64,000 nucleotides of DNA from CAADGV01 sp040290295 (lineage in GTDB: Bacteria > Bacteroidota > Ignavibacteria > UBA10030 > UBA6906), in NCBI GenBank assembly GCA_040290295.1, contig PSMW01000003.1, positions 122,863-186,862 on the forward strand, written 5' to 3'. The position numbers and the translations under genes were made by a program. Under the pieces are notes generated by a model. The model was not told the origin of the DNA. It saw nothing but the letters and a program-made list of their open reading frames with translations, and searched no databases. Shown one piece after another: positions 9,624 to 19,370 of this stretch (the stretch's first letter is position 1; the number at the start of each line of letters is the position of its first letter).

Positions 9624-10073
9624 AGGGGATGGAGAAAAATTCTTGAAAGAACATACTCAACCGGACGGGTCGTTCGCCGTCGATCCAACTTCTTCACCGC
9701 TTCCGGTGCGCAACGTAAACGTCAACAACCTATCCAAAGTCTTGCACAAACTCCACCGTTCACACTGGTGCACGAACGCACCTGGCTTACGTGCCTAACA
9801 CGGCAAAAGTTACGGCGTAACAGCGGCGACGATTTCACGCTTCAGTGCGCGAGAGCGTTGAGAGGGGGAGGAGAAGCGGAATCGACACTTGGTGAACTCG
9901 TCGTGCACATCGGTTGAGCTCGTGCTCAGCTCCAGCAGCTCTGACGAACCGGTTCCATGCTGGACCCCATGTCTTGCAGACTTGTTGGCGATGTGCTTAT
10001 CCGACGAGGGGTGGTGAAGCGTACACTCCCACCCCTCTCAGGAGTTGATGCTCAGCAGATGCGACCGCTGGCA
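9624..10073. other. Intergenic region upstream of tolC and downstream of cytochrome gene
   Basis: About 450 bases with no convincing coding frame on either strand. It should hold the minus-strand promoter of the efflux genes, but no clear -35/-10 pair was identified. A GC-rich inverted repeat lies near its right end, next to the stop codon of the cytochrome gene. Confidence 0.6.
10006..10037 (-). terminator. Stem-loop downstream of multiheme cytochrome gene
   Basis: GAGGGGTGG (10006-10014) is perfectly complementary to CCACCCCTC (10029-10037), giving a 9-bp GC-rich stem with a 14-base loop. It lies 37 bases past the cytochrome stop codon. There is no T-tract on the minus strand after it, so it may be an RNA-stabilising hairpin instead of an intrinsic terminator. 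Confidence 0.4.
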
Positions 10074-11966
10074 CTAGCGTAAGAGTATCATCTTCTTCGT
10101 CATTGAAGTGTTTCCCGCATCCAATCGGTACAAGTACACACCCGTGGCAAGCTGCAAACCGAAATCGTCCTTTCCCTGCCACGTTACTTCGTATCGACCG
10201 GCTTTGAATTCACCCTGCATCAGTGTCGCAACACGCTCCCCGATGATATTGTACACAGCCAGCATCACATCGCTTTGCTGCGGAAGCTCAACGATAATGT
10301 GCGTTGAAGGATTGAAGGGGTTCGGGTAGTTTTGGGAGAGGGTGTATGTTGCCGGAACTGCGTGGGCAAGTTCGCGCACTCCCGTGAAGCCCCATGCCTG
10401 CCAGTAGCGCCACAGCGTATCTGCAAGGGCGAGATCGGTCGGCTCGGCCCAGTTCGTCAAGGTTGGATCCGTCGGGATGCCGAACGAGGGAACCGCCGCT
10501 GTGGACCCAGAGGGGTTGCGATGACAACTTGCGGCACACGAATTCAACATACCGGTGGCAACTCTGGTTGAGTCTCTGTAGCGCAACGTCTGAACGGGCG
10601 GCACAACAGCAAAGGTGTGGGTATGAATATCATACGCTACAGCCGTGATGGCAGTCTTTGCCATGTGACACTTCGAGCAGCGACCTGAGCCACCAGTGTT
10701 CAAGGTGTTCAACGGGTCGTACACGCTGTGCCGTGAGTGCTGGTTCACGTACCGACCAATCGAATCGCGATAGGCAGGTTCGTTCTGCACCCATGCAGGT
10801 TGAATTGCCTGGAATGGTTCGTGTGTTGCATGGCAAGCGAGGCACAGCGTGTTGTCAGCGTTGTCAACCCTGAAGTGAGTAGTACCGACAGTAAGCGAAT
10901 CCACCAGCAAGTGGTTTCCACCGCTGCCTTTGTGAGACGCGTGGCACGTGAAGCACGTGATTTCGACAAAGGGGGTCGTGAAGTGTCTGGATCCGAGAAT
11001 CTCCTGATACTGCTGGTGATGTTGTCGAGCGGTCTTGCCATCGTACCAAGTGCCCGGACCTCCAGGGCCATTTGCCGGCATTCCGAAATTCATGAATTCA
11101 GAGAGGGGATGAGTGGTGTCGCCAGGATTGAAATAGGTGTTGTTCAACTCGTTCTTGTTGTATTCGTGCGTCCCAACCAAGCCTGGTCCTCGCCACGATG
11201 ACGCTCGGTTGTGACACTGGCCGTAGACCTCGAGCTTCGCACGCTTGCTCGGCAGTGTACGGGGATTCATTTGATGCCCCGGACCGGCACCACCGGTCGA
11301 AGGACCATGGCAAGCCTCGCATCCGATCGTCATGTTCAAATCCGAACTGTTGTTAGCCCAGGTAGCGCGCCACGACGTGTCGGTCCCTACCACGACGCGC
11401 TCGACACGTCCACCCGTGATGTGACACCCCATGCAGTTCTTGTCCCATGACTTCGTGCGAAATGTGTTGTTGATCGGCTTCGGCGTCCCATCGGTATTGA
11501 ACCAATTGCTCGCATTGTATGGCACCCAACTTCCCGTAGTGTTGTTCAGGTAGCCCTTCAGATTGTACTGAATGGGAAGCATATAGTACGAGGTATCGAT
11601 CTTGACGAGATAGCGTTGTTTGAACCCCCAGCCGTAGGTGTAGGCAATCTTATAGTTTGTTCCGCCTGCCCCAACGCGCGCGAAGTAGTCATTGCCGACA
11701 CGGCTGAGATAGACTTTGGCAGACGCGATTCCAACGCTCACAGAATCCCCGCGCGTGAACCAATCCAACGGACGAACGGAGATCGTGTCGGGTCGCAGAT
11801 GTATCTTTGCATGAAGCGTGTTTTGCCATACGGTGTACTGGTTGCCCGCAGCGCCCGAATGACAAAGCTGACAATACTGTGTGCCTTGATACGTTTGTGC
11901 AGGCGCATCCTGTTGCACCAATGCCAAACAACATATCAAAGCGAAAAACAAATACAGTCGGTTCAT
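10074..11966 (-). CDS. T9SS-sorted multiheme c-type cytochrome
   Basis: 630 residues from the ATG preceded by a strong AGGAGG site. A signal peptide (MNRLYLFFALICCLALVQQ) leads into the heme domain with six canonical motifs: CQLCH, CMGCH, CEACH, CFTCH, CLACH and CSKCH. It also has a CX3CH site (CAASCH) and one degenerate site (YGQCH) where Tyr replaces the first Cys. His-rich stretches between them (TARQHHQQY, HRVDN-type) could give distal ligands. The last ~85 residues (NYPNPFNPSTHIIVEL, GERVATLMQGEFKAG, GVYLYRLDAG, KKMILLR) form a T9SS type A sorting domain, so the cytochrome is expected to cross the outer membrane and be surface-attached or released. A role in extracellular electron transfer is inference; the exact cytochrome subfamily is not recognised. 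Confidence 0.88.
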   Translation of the reverse strand: MNRLYLFFALICCLALVQQDAPAQTYQGTQYCQLCHSGAAGNQYTVWQNTLHAKIHLRPDTISVRPLDWFTRGDSVSVGIASAKVYLSRVGNDYFARVGAGGTNYKIAYTYGWGFKQRYLVKIDTSYYMLPIQYNLKGYLNNTTGSWVPYNASNWFNTDGTPKPINNTFRTKSWDKNCMGCHITGGRVERVVVGTDTSWRATWANNSSDLNMTIGCEACHGPSTGGAGPGHQMNPRTLPSKRAKLEVYGQCHNRASSWRGPGLVGTHEYNKNELNNTYFNPGDTTHPLSEFMNFGMPANGPGGPGTWYDGKTARQHHQQYQEILGSRHFTTPFVEITCFTCHASHKGSGGNHLLVDSLTVGTTHFRVDNADNTLCLACHATHEPFQAIQPAWVQNEPAYRDSIGRYVNQHSRHSVYDPLNTLNTGGSGRCSKCHMAKTAITAVAYDIHTHTFAVVPPVQTLRYRDSTRVATGMLNSCAASCHRNPSGSTAAVPSFGIPTDPTLTNWAEPTDLALADTLWRYWQAWGFTGVRELAHAVPATYTLSQNYPNPFNPSTHIIVELPQQSDVMLAVYNIIGERVATLMQGEFKAGRYEVTWQGKDDFGLQLATGVYLYRLDAGNTSMTKKMILLR

Positions 11967-12491
11967 AGCTGCCTCCTGAATGTTTCTTGAGGAATGGAAA
12001 CGAACACCGGCGCGCCGCCACCGCTCGATGGGGAAAATGCCTTGCGGTTGAGCGCCCCTTCGTGGATGCACCGAATACCCGCAGTGGTATCGTTGCTGTC
12101 AGGTGACTTTACAACAGCGGTGCCAACGACGATTGCCCTTTGGTTCTGGTAATTCGACGAAAAAAGGTGAAACGACGGTTGCGGGAACTACAAATTTCGA
12201 GAAAGCTTTATTGAAATTTAGAACACCGCAAACCGATCCGCTCACCAGCGCCGCATTGCAGCAATGTAGAGCAACTCAACGTTGAAAGATGCAACGCGAC
12301 GCGGACTTGCGCGTTACGGGACATGAGGTGGGCTGAGGGTCAAGATATTCACACGCTCGCACTTGAGACGCTAAGACCAACAACACAACGCCGACGTGGC
12401 CTACCTTACTTGATCGAAGAGTACGTTCGACCGTTTCGATGTGGTTTGAGAACTGCTTCAGATGAGATCGAGGAAAAAAACACTCCGTGCG
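11967..12491. other. Intergenic region between cytochrome and propeller genes
   Basis: About 525 bases without a supportable gene. It holds the AGGAGG ribosome binding site of the cytochrome gene at its left end. A 13-base near-palindrome, CATTGC-A-GCAATG, lies around 12255-12267. The stretch from about 12160 to 12240 is A/T-richer than its surroundings and is the likeliest place for the minus-strand promoter, but no consensus was resolved. Confidence 0.5.
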
Positions 12492-14697
12492 TTATCGGAT
12501 CAGGAGCATTTTTTTTGTCGCGACAAACTCACCGGCACCAAGCCGACAGCAATACACCCCGCTCGGCAAATCGCCTGCATCGAACTCCACCGACGTGAAC
12601 CCTGGCTCCTGAACTCCGTTCACCAACGTTCGCACTTCTCTCCCCAACACATCGTACACCTTGAGTGAAACAAAGCTGGAGCTTGGAAGTTGAAACTTGA
12701 TGATGGTTGTCGGATTGAAGGGGTTGGGATAGTTTTGGTAGAGAGCAATGTCCCTCGGCGTAGGTTCGGTTCGCTCTTCGACGACACCGGTCAGCGGACT
12801 CTCATGCTTGAATACCGAACCGGAAAATCCTACCGCCCAAGCATGAAGCGTATTGGCGTACGCAAGGAGAGAAAGATCGAACATGTAGGGGGCGGTCTCC
12901 ACCCAATCCTGCAACCACGTCTGTCCTCCGTCGGTCGTACGAATCATGACGCCGAGTCCCACTGCCTATCCTCGCCGCGTGTCTGCAAAACGGATGCATT
13001 CAAGTTGCATGTTCGTGCCGGACGCCTGTCGCCGCCAACTGATGCCGCCATCCGTTGTGTGCAGCACCAAGCCCCTGTCTGCCCCCGCAATCCATCCGTG
13101 GCTCGCGTCGATGAACGTGATGGAGGTTTTGTATGCAAGGGAACTGTCATGGAAGATCATATGCCAACTTTCTCCACCATCGAGCGTTCGGTACACACCG
13201 CGTTGACTAACGCACCAGGCAGTTGGGGAATCCAACGCAGCAAAATCGAGCACGGTAGGGGTGAATGCATTCGTGTGCAGCACAACCGCCGACCATGTTT
13301 GTCCGCCGTTGGTGGTTCTGTGCACCACTTGATACTCGGGTCCGGGAGAGCCTACGTCGTCGCCATAGATCCAGCCATGGCGCGCATCGGCAAAGACAAC
13401 ACCTTGCACCGAGGTACCCAACGTCAAGGGTTGTGGTTGCCAGGTATCGCCGGCGTTGGTAGTTTTGAAAAGCTTGAACGGTGAGGCGATGGAGCCGACC
13501 GCCCAACCAAGCAACGTGTCGATCATTTCGATGTCGCCGAAATAGCCGCCTGTCGCACTTAGTTGCGGTGACCACGACAAGCCGACATCCGTCGTGCGGT
13601 ACAAGCGTACATCTTCAATCCATCCGCTTGCGGCCCAACCTTTTTGCGGAGTGAGAAACTCGACGGCCCTGAAATAATGCGGAGCGCCACGCGAGAGTCT
13701 TGTCCATGTTACGCCGCCATCGTTCGTGCGAAAAATTTCTCCGTAGGAACCGCCACACCAACCCACGAGATGATCGACGAAGACGATGCTTTGAAAGTCT
13801 ACTCCAGAATCGATCGTGCTCTCGACCCATGTTGTGCCTGCGTTGGTGGTGCGAACGAGCAAGCCCCGATCGCCGACGGCCCAAGCATGCGTTGGCGCGA
13901 CGGTGTACAGATCGCGCAGCAGCACAGCGGAAGTTGGGATGGGACCAAATTCTCGTCGCCATGTTCCTCCGCCGTCGGTTGTACCGAAAACGGTGGCGCT
14001 GTCGGTTAAGTACCAACCACGTGATTTGTTGATGAAAGCGATGTCGGTCACCGAGCCGGGAAAATTGATGCGCACGGTATCCCAAACAGCCCCGCTGTTT
14101 GTTGTTCGAGCGATAATGTTGCCCATCCCCGGAAAGCCGCGTCGAAAGCGGCGCTCACCGATCAGGTAGGCAGTAGTGGAATCGACCACACTCAATCCGA
14201 CGATCGGTCCGGGCGGCACCCATACATCCTCATCGAATTCGAGGGGCCATTGAAAACTCGAATCCCAACTTGCAGCAGCATTTGATGTGCGCAGCACCGC
14301 ACCGCTGCCTGTTGCAGCCCACCCTTTATCGAGGGAAGTAAAACGAAGGTGGGTGAGAAGCGATGGCGTGTAGCCGAGCGATGACCACTGCTCCCCGCCG
14401 TCGGTCGTTCGCAGCAGCGGTCCGTACGTTCCTCCCCCACCCATTGAGCGGGTCGGCAAACTCGATCGCAGCAAGTCCCCATTGGGAGTGCTTGCGTTGA
14501 TTGACCCACGTTGCACCGCCGTTGGTCGTTCGCCAGATTGTGCCGGCACTGGTAACGAACCAGCCGCGCTGCGCATCGATAAACTTCATCTCTTCAATGG
14601 GAGAGTTTTGCGGGTACGGATAAATGAGCGTCCATTCCGCTCTTGCGTGCATTGCTCCTGCCGCAACGAGAAGCAAAAACCATACTGTGCGTTTCAT
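12492..14697 (-). pseudogene. Secreted Ycf48/BNR-like beta-propeller with T9SS sorting domain, frameshift and nonsense
   Basis: A signal peptide (MKRTVWFLLLVAAGAMHARA) starts at 14697 behind a GGAGGAAG site. The product is built of repeats with the pattern 'G-W-A-(V/A)-G ... R-T-T-(D/N)-G-G-x-x-W', the Ycf48/photosynthesis-system-II-assembly or sialidase-type propeller (for example RTTNGGATWVNQ, RTTDGGEQWSSLGY, RTTDGGQTWLQDW). It ends in a sorting domain (NYPNPFNPTTIIKFQLP, LGREVRTLVNG, GVYCCRLGAGEF). There are two lesions. A one-base frameshift falls in a C-run on the plus strand (14434-14438; one extra base) just after PLNGWG. A TAG (12966-12968) replaces the Trp expected in ADTRRG-W-AVGLGV. 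Repaired, it would be about 735 residues. The propeller's ligand is unknown. Confidence 0.85.
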
Positions 14698-15307
14698 ACT
14701 TCCTCCGACATGAGGTCGTCCGATGAGCTCATGGTGCGTGTGGTGCTCTGCACTCAGCACGCACAGTCGGGCTGTACGCTCCGCTCGGCAGATCGCCCGC
14801 ATCGCATCACTGGTCGTAAGTCTCCGCTTCGATTCTCCCACTCACGAATGTGGTTGCATCGTGGGTTGCAACCGGGACAGTGTTAGCTCCGGCGAGCAGG
14901 GAGAGGTTTGGCAGGGGAAAGAAGAATAGCAGTGGCAACGCGGAGCTACGGCGTTCATAGCCGCAACCTTTCTTCGCTTGTTTGCCGGCTTCGAATGCTG
15001 GGAGCCGGCGCTCTGGTGCGGGTGTACGTCGACCGGGCAGTATCGTACACATTCACTATTTGAAAGTCAATACCCACCCCCTCGATCGCGTCCGTACACG
15101 AGCTGTCGTCTCATGGATTCATCACGTCTGCCAAAGTTATGTGCATTCTGCTTCCACTCGCCCGATGACGGCGAGGAACCTTTCGCGTCGGCTCGAGGTG
15201 TGCTCATGCCTTGCAACTCTCCCATCTTCTCCCTATCATCATTACAGAGTCACACACCATCCCCAACGATTGTAAGCAAAGTTGTCCCACCATCGATTGT
15301 GGACTTG
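14698..15307. other. Divergent intergenic region with relic coding sequence
   Basis: About 610 bases between the divergently transcribed propeller gene (minus) and the metalloprotease-barrel gene (plus). The left part holds a relic of a T9SS sorting domain (separate entry). The remainder has no convincing gene; the plus frame is open from 14978, but its predicted residues before 15308 have no signal-peptide or domain character. Promoters for both flanking genes must lie here, but none is obvious. Confidence 0.5.
14729..14842 (-). pseudogene. Relic of a T9SS C-terminal sorting domain
   Basis: On the minus strand one frame reads GRIEAETYDQ-stop-CDAGDLPSGAYSPTVRAE. The core DAGDLPSGAYS (14771-14803) is nearly identical to the sorting-domain segment DAGDLPSGVYCC of the neighbouring propeller gene. 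EAETYDQ corresponds to the EAGTYEV-type strand that normally precedes it. The frame has an internal TGA and lacks both the upstream NPFNP part and the terminal KKMLLIR strand. It is best read as the worn-down 3' end of a former T9SS cargo gene that stood immediately upstream. Confidence 0.6.
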
Positions 15308-18181
15308 ATGGGTTCTGCGATGAGCGTGCTGCAACGTGGTGTTCTCCCCCTTTTGTTCGTGCTGGCAGCAGTCGAAGCACATGCGCAATTCTTCTCATTC
15401 GGGCGCAACAAGGTGCAGTACACCGACTTCGAGTGGCACGTGCTGAAGACAGAACATTTCGACATCTACTACTATCCCGAAATGCAAGCCTTGGCTGAGC
15501 GCGGCGCGTACTTCGCTGAGGAAGCGTACAAGGATCTCGAAGGGAAGTTCAACCACACACTCAACACGCGTGTGCCTCTCATCTTCTACAGTTCGCACCT
15601 CCACTTCCAACAGACGAACACCACCGGTGGGTTCATTCCCGAAGGGGTCGGCGGCTTCTTCGAGTTTCTCAAAGGGCGGGTTGTTATACCATCGGACGGA
15701 TCGACGGCGCAATTCAGGCACGTGATTCGCCACGAGCTGGTGCACGTGTTCATGCACAGCAAGATTGCGCGGGTCATGTCCGATCACCGCAAGGTGCAGG
15801 ACCGCATGCCGCCGTTGTGGTTCACGGAAGGGCTTGCCGAATACTGGTCAACGGAATGGGACACGCAAGCCGATATGGTGATGCGCGATGCGACGTTGAA
15901 CGATATCGTCGTTGGCTTGAACGACATCGATCGAATCTACGGGTCGTACTTGATGTATAAAGAGGGGCAGAGCGCGTTGCAGTACATCGCGCAAACGTAC
16001 GGCGAAGAGAAGATTTTGCTCTTGATGGAGAATTTCTGGAAAGAGAGTTCCTTCAGCAACGTCATGAAGCTAACCATCGGGAAGAACTATCAGGAGTTCG
16101 ACGAGGAGTGGCTCTACGCTCTCAAGAAACGGTACTATCCCCTCTACGCCAAGGAAGATGCGCCGAGCCGAGCAGCGCGTCCACTGGTGATCGATGGCTT
16201 CAACTCGAAACCTGTGGTGTTCGAAAGCGATACCGTGCGCGATGTGTACTTCATCGGCAATAGAACAGGATACTCCGGCATCTATCGCAAAGGCTTGAAG
16301 CCGCGCCAGCAACCCGATGGTTCCGAAGCATCGGCAGAAGCATACGCACGCGCGGCGGCAGAGAATGTGATTGAAGGAGAGAAGACCGACGAATTTGAGG
16401 CGTTCCATTTGTTGCGCGGCAGAATCGATATCACCAAAGACGGGCGATTGGCATTCGTGACGAAGAGCGGCGAGCACGACGCGCTCCACATCTACGACGT
16501 CGTCAACCATTCGTTACTGGAATCGTTCCACTTCAAGTCGTTGGTGAGCATCGGCTCCGCTTCGTGGGCGCCAGATGGAAAACGGATCGTCTTTTCGTCG
16601 ATCGATAAGTCCGGCAACAACGATCTTTATATTCTCGATACGCACACGCGTGCCTTGACGAAGCTGACAAACGATTACTACGACGACCGCGACCCGGCAT
16701 GGTCGCCCGACGGAACGCGCATTGCGTTCGTCTCCGACAGAACCGCATCGGGTTTGAAAGGGAAGTACAATCTCTTTCTCTACACCATTGAGACGAGCGC
16801 GATCGACTATCTGACCTACGGCGAGGACAACTACGCTTCGCCAGCGTGGTCGAAGGATGGGACGCGCCTTGCCTTCACGTGCGATCGGGGTGGAGCACAG
16901 AATGTGTGGATGATGGATATGACGGTGCCTCACGGCACCCCAACCCGCACCATGCGCAAGGTGACACACTTCGTCACGGCGGCGTTCGATCCTGCATGGA
17001 CGTCGGACGGCGATATCGTGTTCACCGCGTTCGAAAAGTTCAGCTTCCAACTGCGCGTGATCGAAAATGCAACGCTCATCGCCGACACGTCACGCAGCGT
17101 CGTAACGCTCGACCTCTACGACCGCGAGAAACCTTGGGAGGCGCAATCCATCGCCGGCACGATGGAGATCAAACGCTTCCGCTATGAGGGAGATTACAGT
17201 TTGGATATCGCGCAAAGCGCCATTTCCACCGATCCGGTCTTCGGCACATCGGGAGGCGCGGCGATCGCACTCAGCGATTTGCTCGGCAACGATCAATACT
17301 ATTTTCTCCTCTACAATACGGCACAGAGTCAGGACGAACTCCTCTCCAGCTTTAACATCGCGGTCTCGCGTCTTTCGCTCAAGCATCGCACTAGCTACGC
17401 CTATGGCATCTATCGCTTCAGCGGACGACGATACGACCTGACCGATCGAGATGAGTTTTTTTTCGAGCGCGTCTTCGGCGGCTACTTCGCATTGAGTTAT
17501 CCGATCACCAAGTTCCAACGCATCGAAGCGTCGGTGAGTCTCAGTAACTCGAACAAGGACGCCGACGTGCGCGTCGGGGATCGCAAGGCGCTGTTTCTCT
17601 CCAACTCGCTTACGTTCGTGCACGACAACTCGCTCTGGGGTCCAAGCGGTCCCCTCGACGGAAGCCGCTTCAGCATCACGGTGGCGTACACCACGGACAT
17701 TCAGTACTCCAACGCCAATTACTACTCGATCATTGTTGACTACCGCGATTACCTTCGGCTTTCGCAACGCAGTGCGTACGCGATGCGCTATTGGTTGTGG
17801 TACAATGGTGGCAGAGAGGCGCGCCGGTTCGTGATGGGCGGAAGCTGGGATTTGCGCGGCTGGCCTCGGTGGAGTATTCGCGGAGAAAAGCTGTGGCTCA
17901 CCAGTCACGAATTGCGCTTCCCGTTCCTCGACGCGTTGGCGTTGCAATTTCCATTTGGCGGTATCGTCTTCTCATCGCTGCGCGGCGCTCTCTACTTCGA
18001 TGCGGGGAGTGCTTGGGATAAGCAGTACACCGAAACGCTCGGCAGCATCGGCGGCGGCATACGCATGAACTTCGGCGGCGTGCTCGTCCTCCGGTACGAC
18101 ATCGGCAAGCGCATCGAACGCAACTTTACTCGATTGCAGGACGGACTCTTCCACCAATTTTTCTTCGGCTGGGATTTTTAG
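15308..18181 (+). CDS. Gluzincin (peptidase MA-like) - TolB-like propeller - outer-membrane beta-barrel fusion
   Basis: 957 residues from the ATG at 15308 (or 953 from 15320). A signal peptide ends near AVEAHAQ. Domain order: a metalloprotease part with HELVH at residues 142-146 and a downstream Glu in WFTEGLAEYW (about 174), the pattern of peptidase-MA-like gluzincins; then PD40/TolB-type propeller repeats (ASWAPDGKRIVFSSIDKSG, PAWSPDGTRIAFVSDR, PAWSKDGTRLAFTCDRGG); then a C-terminal barrel of about 300 residues with Omp85/surface-antigen features (GGSWDLRGWPRWSIRGEK, ALYFDAGSAWDKQYTE) ending in aromatic FGWDF. The product is likely anchored in the outer membrane with its protease and propeller in the periplasm. 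A BamB-like lipoprotein gene follows three bases later. The substrate is unknown. Confidence 0.87.
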   Translation: MGSAMSVLQRGVLPLLFVLAAVEAHAQFFSFGRNKVQYTDFEWHVLKTEHFDIYYYPEMQALAERGAYFAEEAYKDLEGKFNHTLNTRVPLIFYSSHLHFQQTNTTGGFIPEGVGGFFEFLKGRVVIPSDGSTAQFRHVIRHELVHVFMHSKIARVMSDHRKVQDRMPPLWFTEGLAEYWSTEWDTQADMVMRDATLNDIVVGLNDIDRIYGSYLMYKEGQSALQYIAQTYGEEKILLLMENFWKESSFSNVMKLTIGKNYQEFDEEWLYALKKRYYPLYAKEDAPSRAARPLVIDGFNSKPVVFESDTVRDVYFIGNRTGYSGIYRKGLKPRQQPDGSEASAEAYARAAAENVIEGEKTDEFEAFHLLRGRIDITKDGRLAFVTKSGEHDALHIYDVVNHSLLESFHFKSLVSIGSASWAPDGKRIVFSSIDKSGNNDLYILDTHTRALTKLTNDYYDDRDPAWSPDGTRIAFVSDRTASGLKGKYNLFLYTIETSAIDYLTYGEDNYASPAWSKDGTRLAFTCDRGGAQNVWMMDMTVPHGTPTRTMRKVTHFVTAAFDPAWTSDGDIVFTAFEKFSFQLRVIENATLIADTSRSVVTLDLYDREKPWEAQSIAGTMEIKRFRYEGDYSLDIAQSAISTDPVFGTSGGAAIALSDLLGNDQYYFLLYNTAQSQDELLSSFNIAVSRLSLKHRTSYAYGIYRFSGRRYDLTDRDEFFFERVFGGYFALSYPITKFQRIEASVSLSNSNKDADVRVGDRKALFLSNSLTFVHDNSLWGPSGPLDGSRFSITVAYTTDIQYSNANYYSIIVDYRDYLRLSQRSAYAMRYWLWYNGGREARRFVMGGSWDLRGWPRWSIRGEKLWLTSHELRFPFLDALALQFPFGGIVFSSLRGALYFDAGSAWDKQYTETLGSIGGGIRMNFGGVLVLRYDIGKRIERNFTRLQDGLFHQFFFGWDF

Positions 18182-18184
18182 ACC

Positions 18185-19363
18185 ATGGCACTGATCCGCA
18201 TTCCCTCTCTGCACGTCAGCCACTCCTTGCTGCTGCTGGTGGTGGCAGCAAGCTGTTCCGGGATCAAGATGCCCCACGTTCCCCGTTCGACGGAGAGTGA
18301 TTGGCCCATGTTTGGGCGAACGCCCCATCGCACGAACGCGACCGACGAACTTGTCGCACCGCCTCTTACCATTGCGTGGGAGGGCGATCTCTCCAGCAGC
18401 ATGGGTTATGGTTCGCCGGTAGTGGTGGACACGTTTGTGTTTGTCACCAACATGCGGGGCGAGTTGTTCGTGTTCAATGCCCTTACCGGCAAACGCTATG
18501 GATGGATTTCCTTGGGCGACGCGTTCCATGGATCACCCGTGATCGACGGTGCAGTGGTCTACGCAGCATCGGCAGACGCGCGCGAGTCGCTCGTGGCGTA
18601 CGATCTGTTCGAAGCCAAAACACTGTGGAAGCGCGACTACGGCGACATCGAAGTCACGCCGTTATTCTTCGACAACAAACTCTACTTCGGAACCACGGCA
18701 GGAATCTTCTACTGCGTCGAAAAGTACAAGGGCGAAAAGGAGTGGAGCTATCGGCTGCCTGAAAATCGCCGGTGGAAAGGCATCCGCTCCTCGGCGGCAC
18801 TCTTCGACGGCACCGTCATCTTCGGCGCCGAAGACGGTAACGTGTATGCACTCGACGCAAAGAACGGTCGAGAACGATGGACGTATGATACCGGTGCACC
18901 AATCTTCGCCTCGCCGACAGTGTACAACGGCACGGTCTTCATCGGCAATTTCGCCGGAACGTTTGTTGCCCTCGATGCACAAAGCGGAACACCACGGTGG
19001 CGATTCCCCACCGGTGCTTCGATCTACGCCGCTGCTTCGTTCGCAGGCAATCTCGTTCTCATCGGCAACACGGCCGGAAAGCTTTTCGCACTCTCGACGA
19101 CCGAAGGATCGATCCGTTGGTCGATAGAATTTAACAGTGTCATCAACTCATCGGCGGTCGTGTCGGGACCTGTCGCGTACGTCGGAACGCTCAAGAAGGA
19201 ATTGATCGCAGTGAAGGTGCAAGACGGGACCATCGTGTGGAGACAAACCCTGAACGGAAGAGTCAAGACCACACCCGCGGTTGCACGAGGACGACTGTTT
19301 GTCGCAACCGACGATCGGATGGTGCTCGCGTTGGAACCGATGCAACACACCGAGCAACGCTGA
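18185..19363 (+). CDS. PQQ-type beta-propeller lipoprotein, BamB-like
   Basis: 392 residues. The N-terminus carries a lipoprotein signal with the lipobox VAAS-C (MALIRIPSLHVSHSLLLLV...). The rest consists of PQQ-like propeller blades (GSPVVVDTFVFVTNMRGELF, VYALDAKNGRERWTYDTG, FVALDAQSGTPRWRFPTG, GKLFALSTTEGSIRWSIEF). BamB, the outer-membrane assembly lipoprotein, has the same architecture, and its coupling to an Omp85-like barrel gene (three bases apart) supports an envelope-assembly role. Quinoprotein dehydrogenase activity is unlikely, because the protein is short and lacks recognised catalytic signatures. Confidence 0.8.
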   Translation: MALIRIPSLHVSHSLLLLVVAASCSGIKMPHVPRSTESDWPMFGRTPHRTNATDELVAPPLTIAWEGDLSSSMGYGSPVVVDTFVFVTNMRGELFVFNALTGKRYGWISLGDAFHGSPVIDGAVVYAASADARESLVAYDLFEAKTLWKRDYGDIEVTPLFFDNKLYFGTTAGIFYCVEKYKGEKEWSYRLPENRRWKGIRSSAALFDGTVIFGAEDGNVYALDAKNGRERWTYDTGAPIFASPTVYNGTVFIGNFAGTFVALDAQSGTPRWRFPTGASIYAAASFAGNLVLIGNTAGKLFALSTTEGSIRWSIEFNSVINSSAVVSGPVAYVGTLKKELIAVKVQDGTIVWRQTLNGRVKTTPAVARGRLFVATDDRMVLALEPMQHTEQR

Positions 19364-19370
19364 ACAGACT

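Noticed and set aside
9438..9917. 159-residue plus-strand frame over the tolC start
   Set aside because: It overlaps the TolC signal peptide antisense and has no family features.
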